Program-made: the position numbers and the translations under genes
DNA from: Suillus spraguei
Taxonomy: Eukaryota; Basidiomycota; Agaricomycetes; Boletales; Suillaceae
Length of the DNA stretch: 64,000 nt
Direction of reading: 5' to 3'
Assembly (NCBI GenBank): GCA_016800925.1
Contig: JABCPU010000367.1
Location: 1 to 64,000, forward strand
In this document: one piece after another, positions 46,370 to 57,305 of the stretch
Position numbering within the stretch: the stretch's first letter is position 1
How the letters are laid out: each line of letters starts with the position of its first letter
Notes under the pieces: generated by a model
Databases searched by the model: none
What the model was told of the DNA's origin: nothing
What the model saw: the letters and a program-made list of their open reading frames with translations, nothing else

Positions 46370-48060
46370 AGATATATCATGGTACCAAATGGCACTGGAC
46401 CTTGATGGGACTATGTGAGCTCCTATAGGACCATATATATATGCGCTGCAGGTACGAGATATATCAATGGTACCAAATAGAACTGACCTCGATGGGACTA
46501 TGTGAGCCCATATAGGACCATATATATATGCGCTGCAGGTACGAGATATATCAATGGTACCAAATAGAACTGGACCTCGATGGGACTATGTGAGCCCATA
46601 TAGGACCATATATATATGCGCTGCAGGTAAGAGATATATCATGGTACCAAATAGACCTCGACCTCGATGGGACTATGTGACCTCATATAGGACCATGCAA
46701 TGCAGGTATGAGATATATCAATGGTATTACATAGAACTGGACCTCAATGCGACTACCTGACCTCATATAGGACCATATATATATGTGCTAGGGTAAGAGA
46801 TATATCATGGTACCAAATGGCACTGGACCTCGATGGGACTATGTGAGCCCATATAGGACCATATATATATGCGCTGCAGCTAAGAGATATATCAATGGTA
46901 CCAAATAGACCTCGACCTCGATGGGACTATGTGAGCCCATATAGGACCATATATATATGCGCTGCAGATAAGAGATATATCATGGTACCAACTAGACCTC
47001 GACCTCGATGGGACTATGTGACCTCATATAGGACCATATATATATGCGCTGTAAGTAAAAGATATATCATGGTACCAAATGGCACTGGACCTCGATGGGA
47101 CTATGTGAGCCCCTATAGGACCATATATATATGCGCTGCAGGTACAAGATATATCAATGGTACCAAATAGACCTCGACCTCGATGGGACTATGTGAGCCC
47201 ATATAGGACCATATATATATGCGCTGCAGATAAGAGACATGGTACCAAATAGACCTCGACCTCGATGGGACTATGTGACCTCATATAGGACCATATATAT
47301 ATGCGCTGTAAGTAAAAGATATATCATGCTACCAAATGGCACTGGACCTCGATGGGACTATGTGAGCCCCTATAGGACCATATATATATGCGCTGCAGGT
47401 ACAAGATATATCAATGGTACCAAATAGACCTCGACCTCGATGGGACTATGTGAGCCCATATAGGACCATATATATATGCGCTGCAGATAAGAGACATATC
47501 ATGGTACCAAATAGACCTCGACCTCGATGGGACTATGTGACCTCATATAGGACCATATATATATGCGCTGTAAGTAAAAGATATATCATGCTACCAAATG
47601 GCACTGGACCTTGATGGGACTATGTGAGCCCCTATAGGACCATATATATATGTGCTGCAGGTACGAGATATATCAATGGTACCAAATAGAACTCGACCTC
47701 AATGGGACTATGTGAGCCCATATAGGACCATATATATATGCGCTGCAGGTAAGAGATATATCATGGTACCAAATAGACCTCGACCTCGATGGGACTATGT
47801 GACCTCATATAGGACCATATATATATGCGCTGTAAGTAAAAGATATATCATGGTACCAAATAGAACTCGACCTCGATGGGACTATGTGAGCCCATATAGG
47901 ACCATATATATATGCGCTGCAGGTAACAGATATATTATGGTACCCTATGGCACTGGACCTTGATGGGACTATATGAGTCCCTATAGGACCATATATATAT
48001 GCGCCGCAGGTAAGAGATATATCATTGCACCAAATATGAATGGTTCTGCATGGGACTATA
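46370..48060 (+). repeat. 87-bp satellite, forward array
   Basis: About 19 tandem units. A typical unit reads ggtaccaaatagacctcgac, ctcgatgggactatgtgagc, ccatataggaccatatatat, atgcgctgcagataagagat, atatcat, which is 87 bases. Unit variants alternate (agacctcgacctcg versus ggcactggacctcg, gagccc versus gacctc). Some units are 88 bases (atatcaatgg), which breaks reading frames. The 29-residue repeat peptide (MVPNRPRPRWDYV...) is a by-product of the period. Each unit carries the palindromes GGTACC and CATATATATATG. Confidence 0.92.
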
Positions 48061-48650
48061 TTATTACCTCATCTAGTTTCCTATCTATGAAGCCATATCT
48101 ATATGTGTTAGAGATCACTACTCGCATTGAGATGTAGGCAATGTAGTCCTATCCAGAGCCAGCCCTATCTGACGCAATGATATATTTGTTACCTGCAGTG
48201 TGTAAACATATGATCCTATACAAGGCTCATCTAGAACCAGTCCCATCTGGTGCAACGATATATCTATTATTATTATTGTGCAGTGCAGATATCATCCGAT
48301 ATGAGGTGACATAGTCCCATCAAGGTCCAGTTCTATTTGGTACCAGTACCATGATATATGTGTTGCACAATAACAAATATATCATTGCGCCAGATAGGAC
48401 TGGTCCTGGATAAAGGTGGAGTCCTCAATAAATGTCACCTTGTATAGGACCATATGGATATGTGCTGCATATAATAGATATATCATATTGTGCCAGATAG
48501 GAGTGGTCCTGGATAATGTTGCCTTATATAGAATCCTATCTATATGTGCTGCAGCTATAAGATATATAATAGAACTGGACCTGGATGGCACTATGTGACC
48601 CTGTATAGGACAATATTTATATATGCTACAGGTAAGAGATATATACATAT
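48061..48650. repeat. Diverged satellite core with orientation switches
   Basis: Between the two homogeneous arrays lie old, diverged units. From about 48120 to 48360 they run in reverse (gtcctatccagagccagccc, atatatttgttacctgcag). From about 48365 to 48645 they run forward again (gataggactggtcctggata, taggaccatatggatatgtg). Confidence 0.75.
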
Positions 48651-49880
48651 TTGGTACCATGGTATATCTCTTAGCTGCAGCGCATATATATATGGTCCTA
48701 TACAGGCTCACAAAGTCCCATCGAGGTCCAGTGCCATTTGGTACCATGATATATCTCTTACCCTAGCACATATATATATGGTCCTATATGAGGTCAGGTA
48801 GTCGCATTGAGGTCCAGTTCTATGTAATACCATTGATATATCTCATACCTGCATTGCATGGTCCTATATGAGGTCACATAGTCCCATCGAGGTCCAGTTC
48901 TATTTGGTACCATTGATATAACTCGTACCTGCAGTGCATATATATATGGTCCTATATGGGCTCACATAGTCCCATCGAGGTCGAGTTCTATTTGGTACCA
49001 TGATATATCTCTTACCTGCAGCGCATATATATATGGTTCTATATGGGCTCACATAGTCCCATCGAGGTCGACTTTTACTTACAGCGCATATATATATGGT
49101 CCTATATGAGGTCACATAGTCCCATCGAGGTCGAGGTCGAGGTCTAGTTGGTACCATGATATATCTCTTATCTGCAGCGCATATATATATGGTCCTATAT
49201 GGGCTCACATAGTCCCATCGAGGTCGAGGTCTAGTTGGTACCATGATATATCTCTTACCTGCAGCGCATATATATATGGTCCTATATGGGCTCACATAGT
49301 CCCATCGAGGTCGACTTTTACTTACAGCACATATATATATGGTCCTATATGAGGTCACATAGTCCCATCGAGGTCGAGGTCTAGTTGGTACCATGATATA
49401 TCTCTTATCTGCAGCGCATATATATATGGTCCTATATGGGCTCACATAGTCCCATCGAGGTCGAGGTCTAGTTGGTACCATGATATATCTCTTACCTGCA
49501 GCGCATATATATATGGTCCTATATGGGCTCACATAGTCCCATCGAGGTCGAGGTCTATTTGGTACCATTGATATATCTCTTAGCTGTAGCGCATATATAT
49601 ATGGTCCTATATGGGCTCACATAGTCCCATCGAGGTCCAGTGCCATTTGGTACCATGATATATCTCTTACCTGCAGCGCATATATATATGGTCCTATATG
49701 GGCTCACATAGTCCCATCGAGGTCCAGTGCCATTTGGTACCATGATATATCTCTTGCCTGCAGCGCATATAAACATGGTCCTATATGGGCTCACATAGTC
49801 CCATCGAGGTCCAGTGCCATTTGGTACCATGATATATCTCTTGCCTGCAGCGCATATATATATGGTCCTATATGAGGTGA
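48650..49880 (-). repeat. 87-bp satellite, reverse array
   Basis: About 14 units in the opposite orientation to the first array, equally homogeneous. The longest by-product frame (222 codons, 48900-49568 minus) simply repeats the same peptide. Several units here are shortened by about a third (tcgacttttacttacagcgc junctions at about 49070 and 49315), and this deletion appears twice in the same larger context, showing that a multi-unit block was duplicated. Confidence 0.92.
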
Positions 49881-51580
49881 TATAGCTCTATACCAACAGT
49901 GACTCTATATAACTCTATGCCAAAAAATGAGAACCCAACCTGAACCCAAACCCAACCCACTTGCAAAAACCCTCTAAAATTACACGACCTTTCTTTTCCT
50001 CGTTTTCTCATTGTGCTCGGTTCCTAATCGTCGTCATCCCTTTCGCAATCATTTTCTCTCATCATCTCTATGTCTCCTCATCTACACTCCGGCACGCTCG
50101 CTCAAGGCACTCGCGCAGCTTAGACTCATAGAGTCCTTCCATTTTGTCGTAATTCATCTCCATTGTGTATCGGTGCTTCTACTATAATTGACTCCATGCG
50201 CGAATCTTGTTGGCTCTGTTCGTGACGCCAGTGAATCTGTTTCATTGTACCACGTACTCTCCTTTTCCTTGTATTCCACCGTTCCTCTTTTATCCGCTTC
50301 ATTGTATTCCTTCACCCTCGTTTCCCTACCCTCGATCCTAAATGTCACTGCCACGTATTCCACCCTTCCGAACACACCTTCCATTCCCTTGCACCCATTC
50401 ATACATATTGTTGGAAGATAACTCCTTATTTAGCAGCTTTTTGTCGATCGTTTGTATACTCACTCACTCACGACATAAGTACATGACATCGCGACGGGCT
50501 TCGCGGATTGAGCCCCCCAATGGAAAATGGTTATATCTATCTACTAGTTTTGGTTCGAGCGAAGGTTTAGGAGTAACGTTGACGGCAAGCTGAGCGGTTT
50601 GGGTCTCGTGCCTCTATCGCTTTGTGGAGTTGGTGTTCTAGATGGGCTTATGATCTCAGGTACGCTGGTCTTGTGGTAATGCTTAAAGTTTCTTTAACAG
50701 TATAATACCTTGAAGCGGAAAATTAGTACGGCACACGTTCACCCATTCTCATTCCAGGGGTATACCAGATTCGGAATACAGAGTTACCCTCCGCCGACGC
50801 GTTTAAGACATCATAGAACTGAAAACGTAAGTACGACCAACTGCGAATAGAGGAACGCACGCGCTTCTGGCTCTATCACGGAGGTCACGGTCAAACATTG
50901 AGCCTCGCATGCAACCGGTCCGAGCGATTGAAGATTGGATAAATAAAAGTGTTGGTCAACGCTCTGCGTTCTCTATCCGACTAAGTAGACGGGGATCTTG
51001 AGGACCAGAACTGCGACGTCCCCTGAGGAGAATTTTGATCATTGGAGTACCGGGTCGATATGATGCGTACCTCGTACCCTGTTGGACGAGGTTGGAAGCC
51101 AAGAACATTCTATCCATAGATCAGATATTTGTCTTTGGAAGTTGGACGAGAAGCGTGAGCCGGGTAAGGACAAACTAGCTTTAGATTGATTCCGAGCAAT
51201 AGCACATGATGATCTATTGGATGATGATCAATTATCGCGAAGCAGACAAGAAGAGGCCTCAAAACCAAGCAACCCCTCCTTAGCGACTTCTTTGTAACTG
51301 CGACGAACTGTATTCCAATACATCCGGAGTTGGAGAAGATCTTGATGCGTTCGGAAAGTTCCTATTCACGTATTTTACGTCGACAGAGGTACCTGGCCGT
51401 TGGTTCCATTTTATAGGGAGCCTCAACATCATGCAGAATTGAGTCATGGTTGACTGCCTTCTCGAGCCCGACCCTTGAACCATTAAAGTTTAGGCCAGGG
51501 ATGCATAAGAAAATGAATATCAATATCATGCCTCATGGAAACCCGTAAATGCCAGTTCATCCCAAACATAACATCGAGAC
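49881..51580. other. Start of the genic-type region, no confident gene
   Basis: The composition changes here to less AT-rich, more CpG-rich DNA. Short frames exist on both strands (for example ASRIEPPNGKWLYLSTSFGS at 50.5 kb), but none has a recognisable domain or a convincing intron pattern. gagaacccaacctgaaccca at about 49930 is a C-rich patch. Confidence 0.4.
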
Positions 51581-51584
51581 CTCA

Positions 51585-52480
51585 CGCGACCTTGAACTTG
51601 ACATCGGTAGTGAGAGTACGGCAATAAATCACTGAGGCCATGGGGATTTCAGCGAAGCGCGAACTTGGGCCCAAATGGCTGAGCGAACGAGCAATCGAAG
51701 AAGACGAGAGAAGAATACCATTCAAGGACAAGAGCAACAGAGGCAGGAAGACAATTGATTTGAATGATGTCCCATAAAACACGATATAACCTACTCCCTT
51801 ATGGTAGCGGGAATGAATCTATATGTCACATTAGCACAGGGTGTTCGGAAACCAATACAAGCACTCACCTTACTAGGAAGGTTCTGAGAAGTGGAAGCCT
51901 TGGAAGTAGAGCACGGTGGTCTGGCTTTCCATAGAGCAGCAGTCTTCGTACAAATCTCTGCTCGCTTCTGCACACAACGGGGGCAACAAGGGTCAGTACA
52001 AATACGGACAGAGTTTGCGAGCCGTCGTGATAATATTGATCGTCGTAATGAGACCATACATGATTGTCATGCTGTCTCAAAGCCATATGGGATGCGGCAG
52101 AAGGAGAGACAGTGGGAATATACTTCAGGCTACTGAGATAGACCGGTTGAAGTGTCTGTTAAGAATTATACCTGTCGATAGTAGGAATGCGCGCAGGACC
52201 AGATGTCAACTCCATGGTGACCACATTATGATTGGAAATAAAACGCAGCACAATGCAGTCATGCAGAAAAGACAATAGCACGAAGAAATCTCGACTCATG
52301 GTTAACATAAATAACAGTAGGAATATCAGTGAAGGGTCCAATGACTCGATAACAACTAAAGGCACAGTCGACGATTAAGATCAACATACGCAGTAAGAAA
52401 CACAACACCAACTACTGTGACAGCGGGAATGAAGCACTGCGCAGCCTGAGTGAGTCGCATATCCTGGAGGTAAGGGCTGC
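51585..52480 (-). pseudogene. Possible degraded multi-exon membrane protein gene
   Basis: On the minus strand a hydrophobic segment (SIVFLPLLLLSLNGILLSSS, about 51.7 kb) is preceded by an intron-like gtgagtgcttgtattgg ... gacatatag at about 51870-51820. Further upstream is another hydrophobic stretch (AVTVVGVVFLTAYV, about 52.4 kb). Frames between them are broken. I cannot name the family and it may not be a gene. Confidence 0.25.
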
Positions 52481-52959
52481 TCAGTGAGCTCAGGGAAGGA
52501 ATCCGAAGGATAGATTCATTCGCCACTAATGTTGTGATATTAATAGTAATGCTTGCCAGCAGCTACCTTAGTGAGCACGTCGCGTAGAGTCGCCGCAGAC
52601 AGACTGACGTAGAACTGATTTGTGATTGATGTGACAGGACCATAGCTTGAATAAGTGCATACCAATAAAGTTCGGAACAAACATTAGTCGGACTTCAAAA
52701 TAAATTGCGGCATATCGGCAAATCGAACTGTAAGCACCATATGTGGGAGCCTGCATACAGCGGATTTTTAAGAATCTCGGGGAAATGCGAGAAATTGAAC
52801 CATCACCAATGATCCATCACACTACGAGTCTACTGGCACTATGGTGTACGGTCTTTCGTCCGCGCCCTTATATCGTGTTTTACCACTGGAACCTCATTCA
52901 GATGATATCAATAATTTGTAGCTACTAATACATGCTTGTAGTCTATTTTGAATACATAC

Positions 52960-53160
52960 CTGCACAATGCCGCAACCTCCAGCTACTGTAATTCTTTCAC
53001 CTCCCGTATGACCGTATTGGCCGGCCGTATGTCTGTAAAGTGACCCGTCGAGAGTTTTGAGCCAGCCGTATGTCATACAGTACAATACGGGTGGTACCCG
53101 TAAGGGCACCGTAACTTGTACGGTCGTTACCGTATACGGTTACGGTGACCAGCCCTACAA
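52960..53160. repeat. CGTA-rich dyad cluster
   Basis: Dense ccgtat, tacggt and accgta motifs with dyads such as accgtatacggt and tacggtcgttaccgt lie here. It looks like the end of a mobile element or a protein-binding cluster. No element boundary was found. Confidence 0.4.
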
Positions 53161-53169
53161 TCAAAGTCA

Positions 53170-53345
53170 GACTGCTGATTCCATTAGCATACATGTATGT
53201 TAAACTGATGCTCACAGCCAACAAGATTGTGCACACCCAATGTGCATGACAAATGTACTGGCAATCAAAGACAAAAGACAGACTTCATTAGCATACATGT
53301 ATGTTAAATCATTGCACATGACCAATGCACATTGGTGTGATCTTG
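53170..53345. repeat. Duplicated ~105-bp unit with ACATACATGTATGT palindrome
   Basis: ttagcatacatgtatgttaa occurs at about 53186 and 53291, each preceded by a caatcaaag...cagact motif. The core acatacatgtatgt is self-complementary. Confidence 0.7.
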
Positions 53346-53479
53346 TTAGCATACACCTAGTACTAGATTTTGTTCTTCACTAACATAAGCGTATGTCACC
53401 CTTTATCAGGCGCCCACCTGGGTCCGGACTACTAAAATCAGCCATGGCGTGCTTCCTGGCACAAGACCTTGCTTCTGGA

Positions 53480-53538
53480 AGATAAAATAAGATGACGTTC
53501 ATGTGGTCTTCTTGTTATCTCCAGGAGAGTATTTATCT
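53480..53538 (+). promoter_or_regulatory. Three HGATAA-type GATA-factor sites upstream of dihydropyrimidinase
   Basis: AGATAA lies at 53480-53485 on the plus strand. Its complement TTATCT lies at 53515-53520 and 53533-53538. All three are within 110 bases of the start codon. In fungi, HGATAA clusters are bound by AreA/Nit2-type GATA factors that switch on nitrogen-scavenging genes, which matches a pyrimidine-catabolic enzyme. Binding itself is inferred. Confidence 0.55.
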
Positions 53539-53585
53539 GTGTTGTTTCTTGTGCGATATGCTGGAGCTTTTGTTGATACCTTGCC

Positions 53586-55329
53586 ATGGATTTTGACCTC
53601 GTTATTCGCAATGGTACAGTTGTGACTGCATCGGACATTTGGGAGTCTTGTGATATTGGAATCAAAGTACGAACACCACCTACTATTGTGTTCGAGTCTT
53701 ACTGACGTGTCACTGTCCATGTCAGGATGGAACCATTGTCGTTATAGGTCCTCGTCTTCCAGCTGCACCCGGTGCACAAGAGATTGACGCTGAAGGGGCT
53801 TTTATAACTCCTGGAGGAGTCGATGCTCATGTTCATCTGAGCCAGGTTAGTAAATCTCATCATCTTCTGCTCAGACACTTTCATGTTGTGTAGTTTTTCG
53901 AAGCTACCGTTGGTGTAGACATTGATCACTCTATCATTACGAATGGGGTTGTCCCCGATCCCGAAAACTTTGTCGGTGACACTTTCATTACGGGCACGCG
54001 CAGTGCGGTCGCTGGAGGAACGACAACAGTAATCACGTTCGCTTCTCAAATGAAAAAGGATGAGAGTATCATTACTGTTATCGAGGACTATCACAAACTC
54101 GCCAAGGACCAATCTTATTGCGACTACGCTTTCCATGTCATCATCACCAATCCGACGCCCCAAATCGTCGAAAATGAATTCCCGCGGATGGTGGATGAGT
54201 ACGGAATCACGAGTGTGAAGTTGTATATGACATACAAACCATTGAGACTTGTGGATTACCAGATTCTCGATGTCATGTATTCCGCTCGGAAACTTGGTAT
54301 CACGACGATGGTGCACGCTGAGAATGCTGATGTTATTGACTGGATGACGCACCATCTGGAGCAGAAGCTCATGACTCATCCTTATCACCATGGCACATCT
54401 CGACCTCCGATCGTGGAGGCTGAGGCTACGGTGAGTTTATCTTGTACTTCGTTTGAAATGACATATTCATATTATATTAGAACCGTGTCATTTGTTTGGC
54501 TGAACTCATGGATACACCGATCCTGCTCGTACATATATCCGGTGGGCCTGCCGCAACACACATCCGCAATGCACAAACGAGGCTGCTTCCTATTTACGGT
54601 GAAACGTGTCCCCAGTACATGTTCCTTCTCGCCGATTCGATGCGAAAGGGGGACTTTGAAGGTACTGACTCGTCTGCTATATTCTGCTAACCTTTGTCTG
54701 ACCTGCTTTATGCAGGAGCCAAGTGTGTATGCTCACCTCCAATCCGGGAGGACAAGTCCGACCAAGACGCCATGTGGGCTGGAATCAAGAACGGAACATT
54801 CACCATTGTTTCTTCAGACCATTCCCCTACCAAATTCAATCATCCAAATGGAAAGCAGCGCGGGCTCAAAGACGGAAACCTTCCATACGGCAAATTCCGC
54901 CTCATCCCCAATGGGCTGCCTGGTGTCGAAACTCGTGTTCCTCTTCTTTTCTCGGGCGGCGTCCTCTCCGGGCGCATCTCCCCACAGAAATTTGTCGAGG
55001 TCACATCGACAAACCCAGCTAAGCTGTATGGATTGAAGAAAAAGGGCAGCATCGCCCCTGGCTTCGATGCTGATCTAGTTATCTGGTACCCGCAAACGAA
55101 GTTCCAGTCATTCAAGCTCACGAACGAGATGTTGCACCATGCTGTCGACTATACACCATTTGAGGGTATTGAGTTTAAGAACTGGCCGAGGTACACGATT
55201 ATCAGAGGTAAGGTGGTGTTCAGCCATGGGGAGGTGGTTGGGGAGATGGAGTACGGTCAGTACATCCGGAGGCAGAAGAGTCTACTTCCAGGACCAAGAG
55301 ACGTTTGGTTGAGCGAATGGCGGCCTTAA
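53586..55329 (+). CDS. PYD2: Dihydropyrimidinase (cyclic amidohydrolase), five exons
   Basis: Predicted exons 53586-53666, 53726-53845, 53894-54430, 54481-54661 and 54716-55329 join in phase to 510 codons plus stop. All introns are GT-AG and 48-59 bases long. The enzyme opens the ring of dihydrouracil/dihydrothymine in reductive pyrimidine breakdown, in the cytosol. The metal site is complete: HxH in GGVDAHVHLSQ (H62, H64), the Lys to be carboxylated in SVKLYMTY (K176), H208 in MVHAENAD, H264 in LVHISGGPA and D341 in SSDHSPTKF. Length agrees with the family (about 500-560). The C-terminus (GPRDVWLSEWRP) is intact. A bacterial-type hydantoinase is the alternative reading, since the families share these motifs. 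Nothing suggests decay. The symbol follows the yeast-type name and orthology is inferred. Confidence 0.9.
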
Positions 55330-55711
55330 ACTTGGTACGCGAAGCACCAGAACCATTAATTGTCGCAATTTAATTTCCGAATCTCATGCTTCCATTGATA
55401 TCTAGCTACACTGTGTTCACCTTGTAATATAGCCTGTACAAGTTGAATTATGCACTTTTAATTGAATTCAATTATCGCCATCACCGTCGTAAAGCCATAA
55501 AGATTGATTCTCTATGCAAATGACACGATAATGTGATGCATGCAATTGTCAGGATAGTACAGTTGAATGGATCCGAACTTGACATAACTGGAAGCGCATT
55601 TGCCACCATGCTCCAGGAAGAATTTCTAGCAAATGGTCTCAGTATGTATATCTACTCAAGTTGTCTGTCGAGTTGCACGCAAGTCTCGGACACGTTCTGC
55701 AAAGTAATACC

Positions 55712-56340
55712 TGTTAGAATCCGCGTCCGATAGCCCCTATCCGGAAATGATATCCGGAAGTATTTCCGGTCTTGTGACCTGTCATCCGGATTAGGTTACT
55801 CCTCTTAAATCACCGGACTACCTGTCAAGTAGCGGAGTAGACTAACACTCATCCATAGTAATGATAGCATAGTGCACAGCTACTTACTCCAGACTCCGTC
55901 ATATCATTGGAGATGATGACGGAGATACTCCATACATATTTAGTATAAGAACAACATGTAAACTACAAGTTAAAGTGTCGAAATAAGAAATCTATTCTGT
56001 ACCGAAGTTACTCTACTCCTATAAACCAGATTTCCAATTCTTTCCGGTTCCTAGTCCGCTCTTCCGGAACCCCTATTTCCGGACTACCTCCGGAAAACAT
56101 CTCGGAAACCTCCCTTGGAAATCCATCTCCTATCAACCGGATTTCCGATCCTTTCCGGTTCCTAAGTTAGACCGCTCTTCCGGAACCCCTATTTCCGGAA
56201 TACCTCCAGAAAACATCTCGGAAACCTCCTCCAATAACCCTTCGGATTCCTTTCGGAAACTTTATCGGAAACTCATCCGGAAGCCCTCCGGATTCTTTCC
56301 CCTATACTCCGGCTATAATCTTATCACTGAGTGGTCATTA
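55712..56340. repeat. TTCCGGA-rich repeat, possible LTR
   Basis: Starts TGTTAGAATCCGCGTCCGAT and contains more than a dozen TCCGGA/TTCCGG sites. Two ~115-bp direct copies (gatttccgatcctttccggt type, each with ccgctcttccggaacccc and ctccggaaaacatctcggaa) lie at about 56025-56115 and 56140-56230. An LTR-like TGTTAG start is seen, but no matching end or target duplication was found. Confidence 0.5.
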
Positions 56341-56838
56341 GGTCACGTACCTTCCTTGACTGTGGCTCGTGAGGTACTGCCACAGTTTCAAGCTGCACGG
56401 TATTACACTTGCATGGTGTCCTGCACCGAAATCATTTACTGATAAAACCCTGGAACATATCATGTGATCACCAATTCAAGCGCTCGGGAGGGCGGGATCC
56501 CTACTTAATTACGGATTGATCATGTCGGATGGCTTTGGAGTATTAGCTTTGAAACAGAAATATGTATTGACACACCATACTGTAAGAATGCTCGATTAAA
56601 AGGAACTGGTACCGAGTGACAAAACTGCGGTGTAAAGATTAAAAGGGAGTGGTGGGTAGGTATAAAGGAAAACTATAGGAGCGAGTGGAGAAGTGCGAGG
56701 TACAACACACTCGACGTTATTGCAGGGAGAAAAGCGAATGCAGGAAGCAAAGTTCTAGCACGTTCCCTCAGCTGGACATACATTACCCAGCACTTGGTCA
56801 TGACCTCGAGTCACAACTGCATAGTATAATTACGGCAA
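56341..56838. other. Intergenic stretch upstream of the COX17 stop
   Basis: No gene recognised between the TCCGGA repeat and COX17. It is likely the 3' flank of COX17. Confidence 0.4.
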
Positions 56839-57063
56839 CTAGATGTTGAATCCGAGCCCTCGCATGCATTCAACATGCTTCTGGAGTAGCTCAGCACATT
56901 TGCCTTCTTCGCTGCCGTTCTGAAGAAAACAAGCATCACGAGCAGATTTCGTTTCTGGGCAGGCGCAACATCTGTTCATGCGGAAGTATCCCAAGTCAGC
57001 CGGTATAGCAAATACAGATGTCTACACTCACCGTTTAAGACCTTGCGGGTTGAGAGGGTTCAT
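56839..57063 (-). CDS. COX17: Cox17-type mitochondrial copper chaperone
   Basis: Exons 57063-57032 and 56971-56839 join across a 60-base GT-AG intron to give 54 residues from the in-frame ATG at 57063. The product carries copper in the intermembrane space to Sco1/Cox11 for cytochrome c oxidase. It has the copper-binding CCxC (C12, C13, C15) and the twin CX9C pattern: C15-C25 ([11 protein letters not shown]) and C36-C46 ([11 protein letters not shown]), ending MRGLGFNI. The frame stays open upstream through ILSWWSPTSTTAPAPALKEK to a splice acceptor at 57144, so the true protein is probably longer, about 80 residues. The obvious upstream exon (MFK at 57213, donor at 57203) joins out of phase with it. 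Either the start lies in an exon I cannot place or the 5' end is damaged. It is head-to-head with the GATA gene. Confidence 0.82.
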
Positions 57064-57305
57064 CTTGGGGTTTGTGATATCATATTTTTCTTTCAGAGCA
57101 GGTGCGGGTGCGGTTGTCGATGTCGGTGACCACCAAGATAAAATCTGAACAAAACAGACACAAAGAGGTCAAACAGCAAAGAAGGGAAGCAAGCATACTT
57201 ACATTTTGAACATACTTATATGTCAGAGCTGCTGAGGTAGCCTGTTTAACTAGGGGTATGGTCTTTCATCCGCACCCCCGCAGGCGTCCCAGTATAACAT
57301 AGTCC

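Noticed and set aside
46554..49830. Series of ORFs encoding a 29-residue repeat protein
   Set aside because: They follow the satellite in every copy, are broken by 88-base units and have no start or splice context.
54050..55036. Single 328-codon ORF as the hydantoinase gene
   Set aside because: It runs through two introns. Splicing at 54430/54481 and 54661/54716 restores the conserved NRVICLAEL and GAKCVCSPP segments in phase.
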